Positions 21,724 through 32,200 of a DNA stretch of 64,000 bases are shown here, in pieces (position 1 is the first letter of the stretch; every line of letters starts with the position of its first letter). The DNA comes from Plicaturopsis crispa FD-325 SS-3 (lineage: Eukaryota; Basidiomycota; Agaricomycetes; Amylocorticiales; Amylocorticiaceae): contig KN832557.1 of assembly GCA_000827205.1 (NCBI GenBank), positions 1,645,771 to 1,709,770 of the forward strand, written 5' to 3'. The notes under the pieces were generated by a model. The model was not told the origin of the DNA. It searched no databases and saw only the letters and a program-made list of their open reading frames with translations. The translations under genes and the position numbers were made by a program.

Positions 21724-22521
21724 GGATCGACAGTATCAGATCGCAGTGGAAAGGACAGCGAGAGGAGCGAAACTGCGGTGTTTTCAAGCGTTGTGTTCTG
21801 TTATAGCACTGACGTGGAAGTACTGCTCGTGTGCCAAAGTTGTGAAGGAACGTGCATCGCAGCGGATGCACACGACCTACTGCGAGATTTGCCATTGGCC
21901 TGAAGTAACGCACGTGCGGCGTCTTGGAGATGATCCTGATTCCTGCGCACAAATTGTAGCGCTCATGTTTCTACAAAGATCAGCATAGCTGTGTGCATCT
22001 CCATCAGGGAAATAGTCGGATATCATCTGAGTTTAAGAGTGATGAAAACTAGGCGACGCTGAGCTGTCTAAGGACGCACCGTTACAAAAATGAGGGCATC
22101 GCGAGAAGCTTTTGGGACACATCTGCCACAAAGTGTATGCGTTCAAGTTATTTCAAACCAACACACACACCATGTTAAACCGACTGGCGAGAAGAGAGAA
22201 ACCCTGCACGGAGTATCTCGCTAACTTGCAAACTTGCAGCGCCACTAATTCTGAAGACGACGCGTGACGTGACGTAAAAGGCAAGCGTTGTATTCAATGC
22301 CGCTGTCGTTCTAAAGAATAACTACCGGGGCCCTAAAGCAAACCGGAATAGTTCGTAAGTGTCCGTGATAAGGATGTGGAGCAGGGTATCGCAGGGGAGC
22401 GGGGACGAAGAACGTGGACACTGAGCAAGATAAGGTATCGCACGATGTTAATAATGAACAGCCCACAGCGACAAGCGAAAGGGACTCAGGGGTGATGCGA
22501 ATTTCGTGTCCAGTCCACGAA
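21724..22521. other. Intergenic region upstream of the bHLH gene
   Basis: 798 bp between the bHLH start and the stop of the next minus-strand gene. No coding signal seen. Confidence 0.4.
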
Positions 22522-23607
22522 CTATAACAACAGGTATACTACGGGGATGACGCCAACGAGACCTGAAAGGGGTATGAAGAACGTCCGTGCGGCGGCACTG
22601 GAGCTCGAGCTGCTCTGCGACGGAGAAGCCGCGCTGGTAGCCGAAGGAGACGACGTGGGAGAAGTGGTCTTCACGATGCCGGAGCTCGTCGACGATATGT
22701 GGCTTGACGTCGACTCGGGGGCCTCGCTAGAGGTCGAGGGCGTGAACGAGGGGAACATGTCCGAGGCCGCAGTGCTGGAAGGCGGTTTGCCGACGAATGT
22801 GGTGGAGACGACCGTTCCTCCGACTGCGGACTGGCTCTGGGACGAGGATTTCGGAATGGGTATCGTTGAGGTATCGGACGCCACTGCTGAGCTGGAGGAG
22901 CCAGTCATTTGGGCAAGTCTGATAAGGATATTGGGTCAACTATATGTTGCATGCCAGAGTAATGGAGGAAATTACTTGAAGAACGGAGAGAAGGCAAGGT
23001 ATGAGCTGCTGGAGTTGGGTTGTTTTGCCGATACCGACGTGAAGCCGATGTAACTGCAAGAAGTACAATCAGCTCAAACTCCCAAGATCCACTGCACTTT
23101 ACTACGTACTAGCCTCCCGTGTTGGGTCCAGCTTTGGGATCAGGCTTGAATGAAATCACTAAGTACAGGAAATGACGCGCAAAAGGCATGAATCGTACCG
23201 TAAATGTCAACGAAAGTGCCGCAGATACGTCCACAGGCTGGATTTCTTGCACGAGGTGCTGCAAGTTCAACATGTTAGATGCGCATGCATCTACCGGGAA
23301 AGCAAGCGACGCACCTGGTCGCCAGTATACAGTCCGACATACGACATGCCTATGCTCGTGAGGAGCGGCTGCGAACCATCATCGAGCCATTGGACGGTAC
23401 ATGGTTGCCCTCCGTAGCATGTCGCGGTGTCCGACGGTTGATGTACCTGCGTTGTTGCTCAGTATTCGGACCACAACTCGTATCCTCCTGGATCTAAGAG
23501 CGCGCATAACTCACATATAGAGCAGCGTGAACAGAGGAGAAGGCACAGAAAGCGAGGAGAACCAGCGCGAAAGCGGGAAACCGGGGTAGGAAGGCGGGCG
23601 AGTACAT
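22522..23607 (-). CDS. GPI-anchored Ser/Thr-rich wall protein with KRE9/KNH-type N-terminal domain
   Basis: Six exons: 23607-23515, 23446-23315, 23258-23199, 23144-23110, 23053-22976, 22918-22522 (264 aa). Signal peptide from FALVLLAFCAFSSVHA. The domain (Pfam PF10342 type) reads CYGGQPCTVQWLDDGSQPLL, VGLYTGDQHLVQEIQPVDVS, LSLTFTPDPKAGPNTGGYYI and SSYLAFSPFFKLAQMTG. A ~90-residue Ser/Thr-rich stalk follows, then a small-residue omega region (SSSSAAA) and a hydrophobic tail (TFFIPLSGLVGVIPVVYLLL) typical of a GPI signal. Yeast Kre9/Knh1 support beta-1,6-glucan assembly. It is expressed divergently from the molybdopterin-binding gene. Confidence 0.88.
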
Positions 23608-23974
23608 GTGGTCAGACCAGTCCGAAACCAGGATGGAAAGCAGTAAAATGACAGAAAGAGTGTGGGGGTTTCGGTGGGGACTTCAAGAGGACTTCAAGAG
23701 GAGAGTTACCGAGGATAGCGTCGAATTTGCATAGGGCGAATGGTGGTCTTGAGGAATCTGGAAATTCTGGACTTGGTTGCAACAATTTCGTAGTCGCGTC
23801 GGAACTCGGGACTTTATACTGACTGCTTGCGTCCAGAATGCTCTTTCCACGGCCTGAACTCGGACGACGAGGACCGAGTCGAGGCGGATGTTTCCCAGCG
23901 CGAGTTCGCGTCTAATTTCCCTCTCAAACCATCTTATACGTCCGGCTTCCGTTTCTTTACACCTGAAGCGCGCA
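23608..23974. promoter_or_regulatory. Divergent promoter region
   Basis: 367 bp shared by the GPI-protein gene (-) and the molybdopterin-binding gene (+). No clear core element was picked out. Confidence 0.4.
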
Positions 23975-25142
23975 ATGTCCTCGCCACCGGCGGCGGCGAG
24001 CGGCTCACAGTCTCCCGAGTACAACTTTGCCGTGTCGCCAATACCCAAAAATCCGCTCGGAGAGGGTCGGTACATAAAGACAGCTGCTGCACTCATGATA
24101 GGGTGCGTATACCGCTAGAAGCTGTGTGCAACAATCTCTCACATCCGCCCGTACACAGCGACGAGATTCTGAACGGAAAGACTCTTGACCGCAACTCTAA
24201 TTATTTCGCGCGTTATTGTTTTGAGAATGGCATACAGCTGTGGGTACTTTCCTCCTACGGTGTTTGGCTTGGACTAACACTTCATATGCCAGGAAAAAGA
24301 TAGAGGTTATAGCGGACGACGAGGACGAGATGTGCGTGAGGCATCTTCGACGCTCGGAACTGCCCTATTGAAACGAGCTCTGTGCAGTATTGAGGCCAGC
24401 AGACGTATGGTCGAGCGGTACGACTTTGTCGTGACGTCCGGAGGGATCGGTCCAACCCATGACGGTACGTTCGGGAACGTGATTGTCAGTTTCTGGCCAT
24501 CTAACCCGTGTCTCGCAGATATCACGTACGAGTCCCTTGCGAAATCATTCAACCAGAAACTGGTGCACCATCCGGAGACGCTCGCGCGCATGGCGGAAAT
24601 GACCGCAAACAAACCGTGGGTCAAGACGCAATCCGAGGAACAGAAGACTGCGCGCAATCGCATGGCCCTCTTCCCCGAGAAGGCGGAGATTCTATTCATC
24701 GCAAAGGACATATGGGTGGTACGCATCTTTCGATATCACGCCCCTTCCGTCGGTTCTGACATGTGTTTTGCAGCCGGTCGTTCGTTTAGAAGGGAAATTA
24801 TGCATTTTCCCTGGCATCCCTGGGCTGTTCCAGAAGATGTTGAACGGCCTCACACCTTTCCTCCCCTTGCCGCCGCCCAGCGAGCGGCCTTCGCGCCTCC
24901 AGATATTCACGGAGTTACCGGAGTCGTCCATTGCCCCCTACCTCACGTCCCTGGCTAAACGCACGGCAGCGGAGGGCATACGCGTCGGCTCTTACCCCGT
25001 ACTGCAGCACGGCGTGTACGTTTCGTTGATCGGTCTCGACCGGGAGCGCGTCCGCGCGCTTGGCGAAGAGGTTGAGCGGGAGGTCCAGGGCAAGGTTGTC
25101 ACGGATGAGGAGGCGAGGACGATGAAGAGCGCTGCATTATGA
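23975..25142 (+). CDS. MoaB/MogA-fold (CinA-like) molybdopterin-binding domain protein
   Basis: Six exons: 23975-24102, 24159-24239, 24293-24331, 24388-24464, 24519-24715, 24774-25142 (296 aa). The domain is read as ALMIGDEILNGKTLDRNSNY, LKKIEVIADDEDEI, FVVTSGGIGPTHDDITYESL, NRMALFPEKAEILF and KLCIFPGIPGLFQKML. GGIGPTHDD is the substrate-loop motif of the MPTb family. Related proteins are FAD-pyrophosphatase/nicotinamide-salvage type enzymes (CinA, the N-terminal part of FLAD1) and Mo-cofactor enzymes; fungal single-domain forms are usually left unassigned. I see no FAD synthase (PAPS-reductase) half here, so FAD synthesis is not supported. Confidence 0.85.
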
Positions 25143-26080
25143 GAATTTGCCATTCTGTATCGATATTCAGGCCATTATGTGTGATTTCCTTGTATTTATC
25201 TGGAACAGCCGCACGACAAAGTTCCTACTCGGAAGCAGATACAGTATCGTAGCGGCGCGAGCGCCAGTCCCCGACTCCTATCAATCGGTAAGTGGGCAGC
25301 ACCGAACTGCCCGTACTGGGGATTCTAGTAGGGTCCACAAGTAACTAGTTTTCTCCGTTTCAACTGGCTGTATCCTAATAACAGTCTCCCCTACAGTCAC
25401 CATATTTGCTCAGTACATAAATTATGTATGGCACTCAATGAAGTTGACTCCATGGTATACAGATACTTGTTCACGACACTGCTCTGCAATCTGGATATTT
25501 GAATGTCACTCACATTTGACGTTCTGAATGTTCTCAGCACACCAATGTATTGACCGGGCGGCGACATAGGCTCTGCATCAGCCTCCCATCGGTGTTGCTG
25601 GTGTAAGTGCTGTACGTTACAGCACATTTAAGTAATTAAGTAAGTACACTTGAATCACTGGACTCATGACATATGTAATTCTTGGGGATTGGTATTATTA
25701 CTGTACTAGTACTCTGAATTCTCGTTGTCCGGACCAGGAGATAAATATCGATTCGAGCTTAGAGAGGCTTAGAGTCAAAGGAGTTGTGAATCAGAACTTG
25801 GGAGGCGGCAAGGAGGCGGCGTCAAGACTCAAGATAAGATGCATTACGTAATTTTCCCACGGGAGAAACATTTGGCGGGGGAGCCGATTTATCTCCCTGA
25901 CCAAACCCTCCCTTGTTCCAAGAGTCGGGGAACCACGTGGGATGGCAGCGTGCGGTCTCCGTGGCGCGAACGTGTCAGTCTGCAATTCTCTGTACTTACC
26001 CTCACTGCATCTGTCTCATACCTCCTCATCGGCTGCCTCTGTCCCTCATTTACATCCAGTGTATCAGCGCAGACCCGCCT
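25143..26080. other. Intergenic region
   Basis: 938 bp between two plus-strand genes. Only short unrelated frames; AT-rich around 25620-25700. Presumably 3' flank plus SEC11 promoter. Confidence 0.4.
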
Positions 26081-26957
26081 ATGTTCACCGAAGAACTGAA
26101 AACTTTTCGTCGACTCGGAATCCGCCATGTATGTGCCCAGCGCTCACCCCAGGCCGAGCGTCGACATACTGACGCGTATTACAGGTCCTGCTGCAAATCC
26201 TGAACTTTGCTTCAGTGATCGCGTCCGGCTTGATGATTTGGAAAGGGCTTGGGCTGGTTACGAACACGGAGTCGCCGATAGTCGTCGTGCTCAGGTGCGT
26301 AAACATTGTTTTACTTGCTGTGGTAGTGCTAACATTCTGTCCAGCGGATCTATGGAGCCCGCATTCTACCGCGGAGATCTACTATTCCTCACAAATCCTC
26401 CATCTACGCGGTATAACACTGGCGACATCACCGTATACAAGGTCCCGGGCGCGGATATCCCGATCGTACATCGCGTGCTCGAGACGCGCGATGTCTCGCT
26501 CAAGGACTCCCGGAAGAAGACCAAATTGGCGCGTGTGCTGGAAGCAGAGTCAGGGTAAATGCGCTGCTATTACCGTTCTGTAAAAAACGTACTGAACATT
26601 TTCACCCGCAGACTCACTGTCACTCCATCAAACGACCAGCTGTTATTGACAAAGGGAGACAACAACCCCGTTGACGACCTCGACCTTTACCAGGGATTGG
26701 ACTGGCTAGAGCGGAGGCACATCGTCGGCAAAGTCAGAGGGTAAGTTTCATGTTCACCCACGTCAATCTGCTACTGATGTAGCCTCTCAGGTTCCTCCCG
26801 TACGTGGGATATGTGACAATCGCTATGGTACGCTACTCTCAGCTTTACCAGCTTATTGCCAATCCCTCATGTCACTTGCGCTCAGAACGATTTCCCGCAA
26901 TTGAAATATGCGTTACTGGGCGGCCTCGGCCTGCTTGCGCTCATTCAGCGAGAGTAG
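26081..26957 (+). CDS. SEC11: Signal peptidase complex catalytic subunit SEC11
   Basis: Six exons: 26081-26128, 26185-26294, 26345-26554, 26612-26740, 26791-26827, 26886-26957 (201 aa). ER-membrane serine protease that removes signal peptides in the Sec pathway. An N-terminal amphipathic and hydrophobic helix ([20 protein letters not shown]) precedes the catalytic box [16 protein letters not shown] with Ser55, then [10 protein letters not shown] with His95 of the Ser-His dyad, [10 protein letters not shown], and the C-terminal helix [11 protein letters not shown] plus [11 protein letters not shown]. An insertion of about 10-15 residues between VHRVLE and TKGDNN ([20 protein letters not shown]) makes it slightly longer than yeast Sec11, as in other basidiomycetes. 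Confidence 0.95.
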
Positions 26958-27470
26958 GCACTGCATTTCATCTTTGTTTTCACAGTCGGTGCTGTTGACA
27001 TGTATATTATTCGGACTGTTAATTGAGCCAGGTCTAAACGTAAATTCTTTCTCGTCTCTTATGAAGACGACGAAATCTCACAAAGTTGCATGTTTTGTAG
27101 GCATTTATGATAGTCAATACAGACCCGGGAACATGCAAGATCTTAGTATGGTCCCAGTTGTGATGTTCACGGAAGGAATTTACCTTCATATGTGTGACCG
27201 CCGCCGTTATCGACTGTCTTGCTAGTGAGCACTCGGTGTCCGTTACGATTTCGCGTTGGCTCGACAGCTCGATGCATGATGTCTCCCGACATATTTAATT
27301 TCGGCCCATGCCATTGTCAGCCCTTCCTACTTCCATCTAGGCCTGCGTCCATCCCACTATGCAACATCAACCGTGAGCAGCTGCAGTCTAAACAGTCAGC
27401 CTCTGGCATACATTTAACACGATATTTTTTTCAGAATGACCTGCACGTCTGCCCAGCACCACACGCCACA
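26958..27470. promoter_or_regulatory. Upstream region of the GH30 gene
   Basis: 513 bp holding the SEC11 3' end and probable GH30 promoter. ACATATTTAATTT near 27290 is the only AT-rich core-like stretch noticed, 180 bp before the start. Confidence 0.3.
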
Positions 27471-29891
27471 ATGCGCGCCACCGTACTAGCCGCCCTTACC
27501 CTCGCCCATGTCGCGTACAGCCAGCAAATCGACGACATCGTACGTCCAGGCTATTCTGTTCTGCATTGACAGCTAACCTGATTGAACGCGTGGCAGTGGC
27601 AAACGACGTGGAACCAGACCACGCTTTTCCAATACAACCCTGCCTCTGCGTCGAAGATGCTGGCCACCGCATTCAAGGCACCTGGCACCACACAGAGTGC
27701 AGTGATCACCATGGACGATTCGACCGTGTACCAGACGATATATGGATTTGGCGGGGCGCTCAGTGAGTGCTAGCACGAATATTGCTATGCCAGGAAGGAT
27801 GCATATCCTGATGCGACTCACAGCTGATAGTTCTGCGCTGACGTTGAGCAACATGAAAGTACGCGTCCGTCTCGCGTTGACGCGCCATATACTGACTATA
27901 TGGATAGTCAAAAAGTTTGGCCAACTACAAGAAGCTATTGAGCGCTATGTTTAACGGTGCGCACCGTATTCCCCTAAATCGACTATGCGATGCTGATGTC
28001 AATACTCTAGTGACCGACGGCGCGAACTCCGCGGGCTTGTCATATCTACGCATCCCGCTCGGTTCGAGCGATTTCTCTGCTAAAGGTCAGTCGGCCACAC
28101 CTCGCACAGCGACAGACTCTCATGCCTCCATCTTCAGTGTACAGCTACGATCCTACGGCGAACGATATGTCCCTTAGCAAATTTAGCATCGACGCTGCCC
28201 CTGCATATGTCTTTTCTGTTCTCAAGGACATCATGGCGATCAACCCTGCCCTCAAAGTGCATTTGATACCGTGGTCTCCAGTACGTGAAATGCTCCATTT
28301 CTCAAGTTAATGATACTAATGTCTTTGCGAAGCCCGGGTGGATGAAGGACACCGGCAAGGGAGCTGGCGGATCGTTGCTCCCGAAGTATGAGACAGTGTG
28401 TACGTCCATTTTTCTCGTGGTCTCTTTTCAACTGTACGCTGACCTTGCATACTTTCGAAGTCGCCAACTATCTGCTCAAGAGTCTCCAGGGTTTCAAGAG
28501 CAAAGGTGTCAACGCCTACGCTATCGGCATCCAGGTAAAATCAACGCTACCTTCCTGCTGTACAGCGACCCACTCGATGATCTTTGCATGTTCTAGAACG
28601 AGCCGCTGAATAGTGACTCGACGTACCCCACATGCCTTGTGCCATACGACCAGGAGGCGCGCATTGGCAAGACGCTGCGGACACTCATGAACAACAACGG
28701 ATTTACGAGCACCAAACTCGTCGGGTACGACCATAATTGGAAAGACGCTGCTGGCTATCCGGTCAGCCTGGTGCGTGGACCAATCCAGCTTTTGCGAAGG
28801 GCTGCTGCTGACGGCGGGTGTCCTACTTGTCAATATGCATAGATGAACTCAGCGGCGAGCGTTTTCGACGGCGTCGCATTCCACTGCTATACGGGAGGAG
28901 TTTCCGACCAGGCAAAGTTCGCGGCGGCGTATCCGAATAAAGAGCAGTACTTCACGGAATGTACCGGTAAGCTGGCGTTGCATGATCTGGCTTCTACTGT
29001 ACTGAGCTCGAGGTTGTCTCAGGCACGATAGGAAGCGATTTCTGGGGAGATACTAAGGTACCTTTGTGTCTGCCTTTTTTCTCTGTGCACACGCTGACTA
29101 CGATTTTCAGTGGTACATGAACAATCTGTAAGATTTGTTCTTGCTTGTTTGGACGAGCCTCATCTGATATTTGCGCGTAGGTGGATCGGAAGTCTGCGGC
29201 AAGGATCGAGCACCGGACTCATGTGGAACCTCGCGTTGGACTCGAAAGGATTGCCGAAACTCCCAGGGACGTCCAGCTGTGGAAATGGCTGCCGTCCGCT
29301 CGTCACGGTGAACAGTGACGCGAGCTACAACTTCAACCAAGAGTGTGAGCTGTGTTCTCTTTACGCTCTGCCTCTAGAGAATACTGATCTGATGATACGC
29401 AGTTTACAGCATGGCGCAAGCCTCTAAGGCTATCCTACCGAAGGACAGCGGAGGACCTTACGGACAACGTGTGAAGGTGGGTTTGCATGACCTCGCCGTA
29501 CTGGTCGGGTGCTTGGTGCTTATTGCCTTCATACCTCTTGCGAATTTATCAGGTGGACGTAGGAGGACCGCTGCAAGCTGGGCTCCTCGTTGGTGCATAC
29601 GTCACCGGTCGTACCTCGCCATCTCTTCCGCAACGATACAGTCTCGTTGTCTTGAACCAGTATGTCCTGTTTCTTTTTGTGTTCTTTCAGTATCTGTCAA
29701 CTTCCTCGCCAGAATGGACAATTCTACTTCAAAATTCAACCCAACGCCCGTAACCACCACCATTGTGTTCCGGGGCCAGCACGTACGTTTGCGGTATTCA
29801 CGTCTCTGTTTCCATTTTGCTGATACCTTTGACGACGTAGGCGACACTGACATTCCCCGTCGGGGTCACTACTTTATGGTGGTATCTATAG
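27471..29891 (+). CDS. Secreted GH30 glucanase (probable endo-beta-1,6-glucanase)
   Basis: Seventeen exons starting 27471-27539, 27597-27762, 27824-27858, 27908-27956, 28011-28085, 28138-28280, 28333-28399, 28461-28534, 28597-28770, 28843-28966, 29023-29057, 29111-29127 (17 nt), 29181-29344, 29403-29476, 29553-29659, 29713-29782, 29841-29891 (497 aa). Signal peptide MRATVLAALTLAHVAYS. The (beta/alpha)8 motifs are YQTIYGFGGALTDSSA, SYLRIPLGSSDFS, LIPWSPPGWMK, IGIQNEPLNS with acid/base Glu228, and QYFTECTG with nucleophile Glu323, followed by the C-terminal beta domain. The closest known function is hydrolysis of beta-1,6-glucan (pustulan), which fits the wall genes nearby; glucocerebrosidase activity is the alternative for GH30. 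Confidence 0.93.
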
Positions 29892-30135
29892 GCGTAGGTA
29901 CAAAAATGTAATTCAAGATATATCATGCAGTGCTGTGTTGATTTTTGAGCAGCAAAGATCGACTCCGCTGGGAGAGAAGAAGAAAAGGAATACACGGAAA
30001 GAAGATAACTTGCGCAGACATGCCTTTGACGGGAGCCAGTGCGAATTATCGTCCCAGTCGCTTTGACCCGTTCCATCGAGGTCGATACTTGGTGAAAGCC
30101 GGATTCGCTTTCGTTTATTCAACGTTCCGGGCGAG

Positions 30136-31475
30136 TCAGCCCAAGGTATGTGATGTGATCTTCGACCTCTGTAAATCGTCTTCAGCGGTATTGTCCAAAT
30201 AACATTGGGGAACAAAGGAACTTACCATTGCGATGAGCTCTATAATACTTGCCCCACGCGCAGGCTGTCCGCGTACTGCACTACACGCAACATTAGTTTT
30301 GGTGGCTGAACTGACAGTGATATCATGTTTCACCTTCTTATCTAGTCTGTGCCATCGCATGTCCTTGACCCCCACAGGTATACGAGCAACATGCCTGGCA
30401 AGCGCCTCCTTCTCCACGTCCGTGTATTGTTGACCCCGGGAGTTTTTCTGGGGAACGTCGTCCTCGTCCGACGAGTAGTCCAGGGATGTCGCGTGTCCGT
30501 GCGATGGGAGCGAGGGCTTAGGACGCTGAGACACGGGCGCTTTCGACGAACTCGCTTTGATTTGTCGATCGTCTCGACGACCAGCTAGTCTCGTGGTAGC
30601 GTCGGATACCAAGGTGTTTATAGTATTGGCGTGGGTGAGATAATGGTCAACCCACTCGCTATGAACATGTCCGTTGTGCTAGCGGCATGAGCGTCAGTAG
30701 ATGGTATAAAATCACTTCAAAGGCAAGGCTGGAAGTGTACTCACTCCGTCTAAGCCCCGGAGGACGTCCTTGTGGGTGCCACCCTGACGCTGGGCGAGGG
30801 CGTTGACAAGGTAATTAGTATCATCTGCAGTGAATGGGTCACCGCGTTTCGTGCGAGCTCTCTGATCATCGTTCGGTCTCTCGATGCATTCGATGCTAGG
30901 GCTACGCTCCCGCGCCGCTTTGACGGATTTGATCCATTGCGTCGGAATCGATTTAGTGCGCTCGGTCAGCATGTTCTCAAGGCGTCGTGAGTGGGCCAGC
31001 CAGTAGTCACGCCAGTCCTCGAAGCTGTGGCCGTTGCACTGAAATACACATGATAAGCCTCTGGAGACGAGTGAGAGTATATTTTACTCACACCGGACAA
31101 GCTCTGGAGAGCTTCGAGCTCGTTGTATTGGGCTTTACTTTGAGCCAGGGTGTCAATGAGAAGCTCATCGTCTTCGACGGTGAACTGGGTTCCTGTCTCA
31201 GTGGACGGAAAAGGTAGAAAAGGTTGGGCTGCGAGCATGCTAATTTCGGCCACGACAATATCATTCAGTCAGCGGAGGTCATTCAATGATAGCAAGTCGC
31301 TTTTGGAGTGCTGGAGGACTTACCGAGCACCAAAGTTGCCAAGGTTGGGGATACTAAACAGACCGATGATTTGAGCTCCACCTTGTGACTGCCCAATATG
31401 CCCTGGTAGGGTGCTAGGTACAGCAGTTCCACGACGGCTTGGAAGATGAGTATTTGCGTTCGCATTCGGTCTCAT
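30136..31475 (-). CDS. Protein with three tandem Rap1/Myb-like helical repeats
   Basis: Six exons: 31475-31324, 31239-31092, 31038-30745, 30678-30334, 30280-30226, 30179-30136 (345 aa). Three segments share the spacing F-T-x(2)-D ... L(A) ... L-x-G ... H-x(3)-W-x-D/K-Y-x(2)-H: QFTVEDDELLIDTLAQ with HSFEDWRDYWLAH; PFTADDTNYLVNALAQ with HVHSEWVDHYLTH; QYTDVEKEALARHVAR with TRTACAWGKYYRAH. This resembles the Rap1-type Myb domain (compare HTWQSWRDRYL in Rap1). Linkers are basic or acidic and disordered. Rap1 proteins sit at telomeres or promoters, so DNA binding is plausible, but no BRCT domain or RCT is seen. A 5' UTR intron is likely (GTAAGTAAG donor near 31550). Confidence 0.65.
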
Positions 31476-32200
31476 CTTGGGGTAGCAGGATCTCTGTTAG
31501 GAAAGCCATTTGTTAACGTGTGGCGGAGATTATAGACACTTACTTACCTTGATTGAATATCAAGTAGCGAGTGTAGCGCGACGGGAAGCGGAGAAGGGTT
31601 AAAAGAGAGACGACTCGAGTCTCAACGGGCTCCCATTGCGACTCATATATCATATCGCCGCGCGGTTCCTGCATTTTCATTCCTTAAAACGGAGGGAGGA
31701 GCGAAAGGCACCTTCTCAGTTATATTTCAAATGCTTCGTGCACAGCCTGCCACCGTCTACAGTCAGTCCCTGGACAGTGGTCACTCCCGCCTGAGAGAGT
31801 ATCAAGTATCAAGTCCCCGTGGGCGGACCCTCCGACACATGCCACGAGCTTTGGGCAATTCGGAGAGATACTGCCTAGACGGAGATGTGATGAGTAGGAT
31901 GGTCAAAAGCATTCGACGCATTGCTAGTACGCACCAAGGTATTTCGATCTGACCAGCTACAGGTGGCAGCTCAAAAGGGCAAACGTTGAATTGAACTTCT
32001 GAAAAGACGATGAACAGTGACTACTTAGTGACTGTGCTATACACGAATAGATCAGCTCATATGCTTATACAATAATTTCAAGAGCAAGGCGAGAGAGATT
32101 GAGAGAGAGCACGACGAACAAGCGGTAATCGCAAGAAAGAACACAAGAAAGAATCGAATAAATGCACTGCGGGATCATCATAGGGTGGGTAAAATCATCA
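31476..32200. other. Intergenic region
   Basis: 725 bp upstream of the triple-repeat gene and downstream of the SAP gene. A plus frame at 31731-31952 shows no family pattern. Confidence 0.35.

Noticed and set aside
23975-25142. Assignment as FAD synthase
   Set aside because: Only the molybdopterin-binding-like domain is present; the PAPS-reductase half needed for FAD synthesis is absent.
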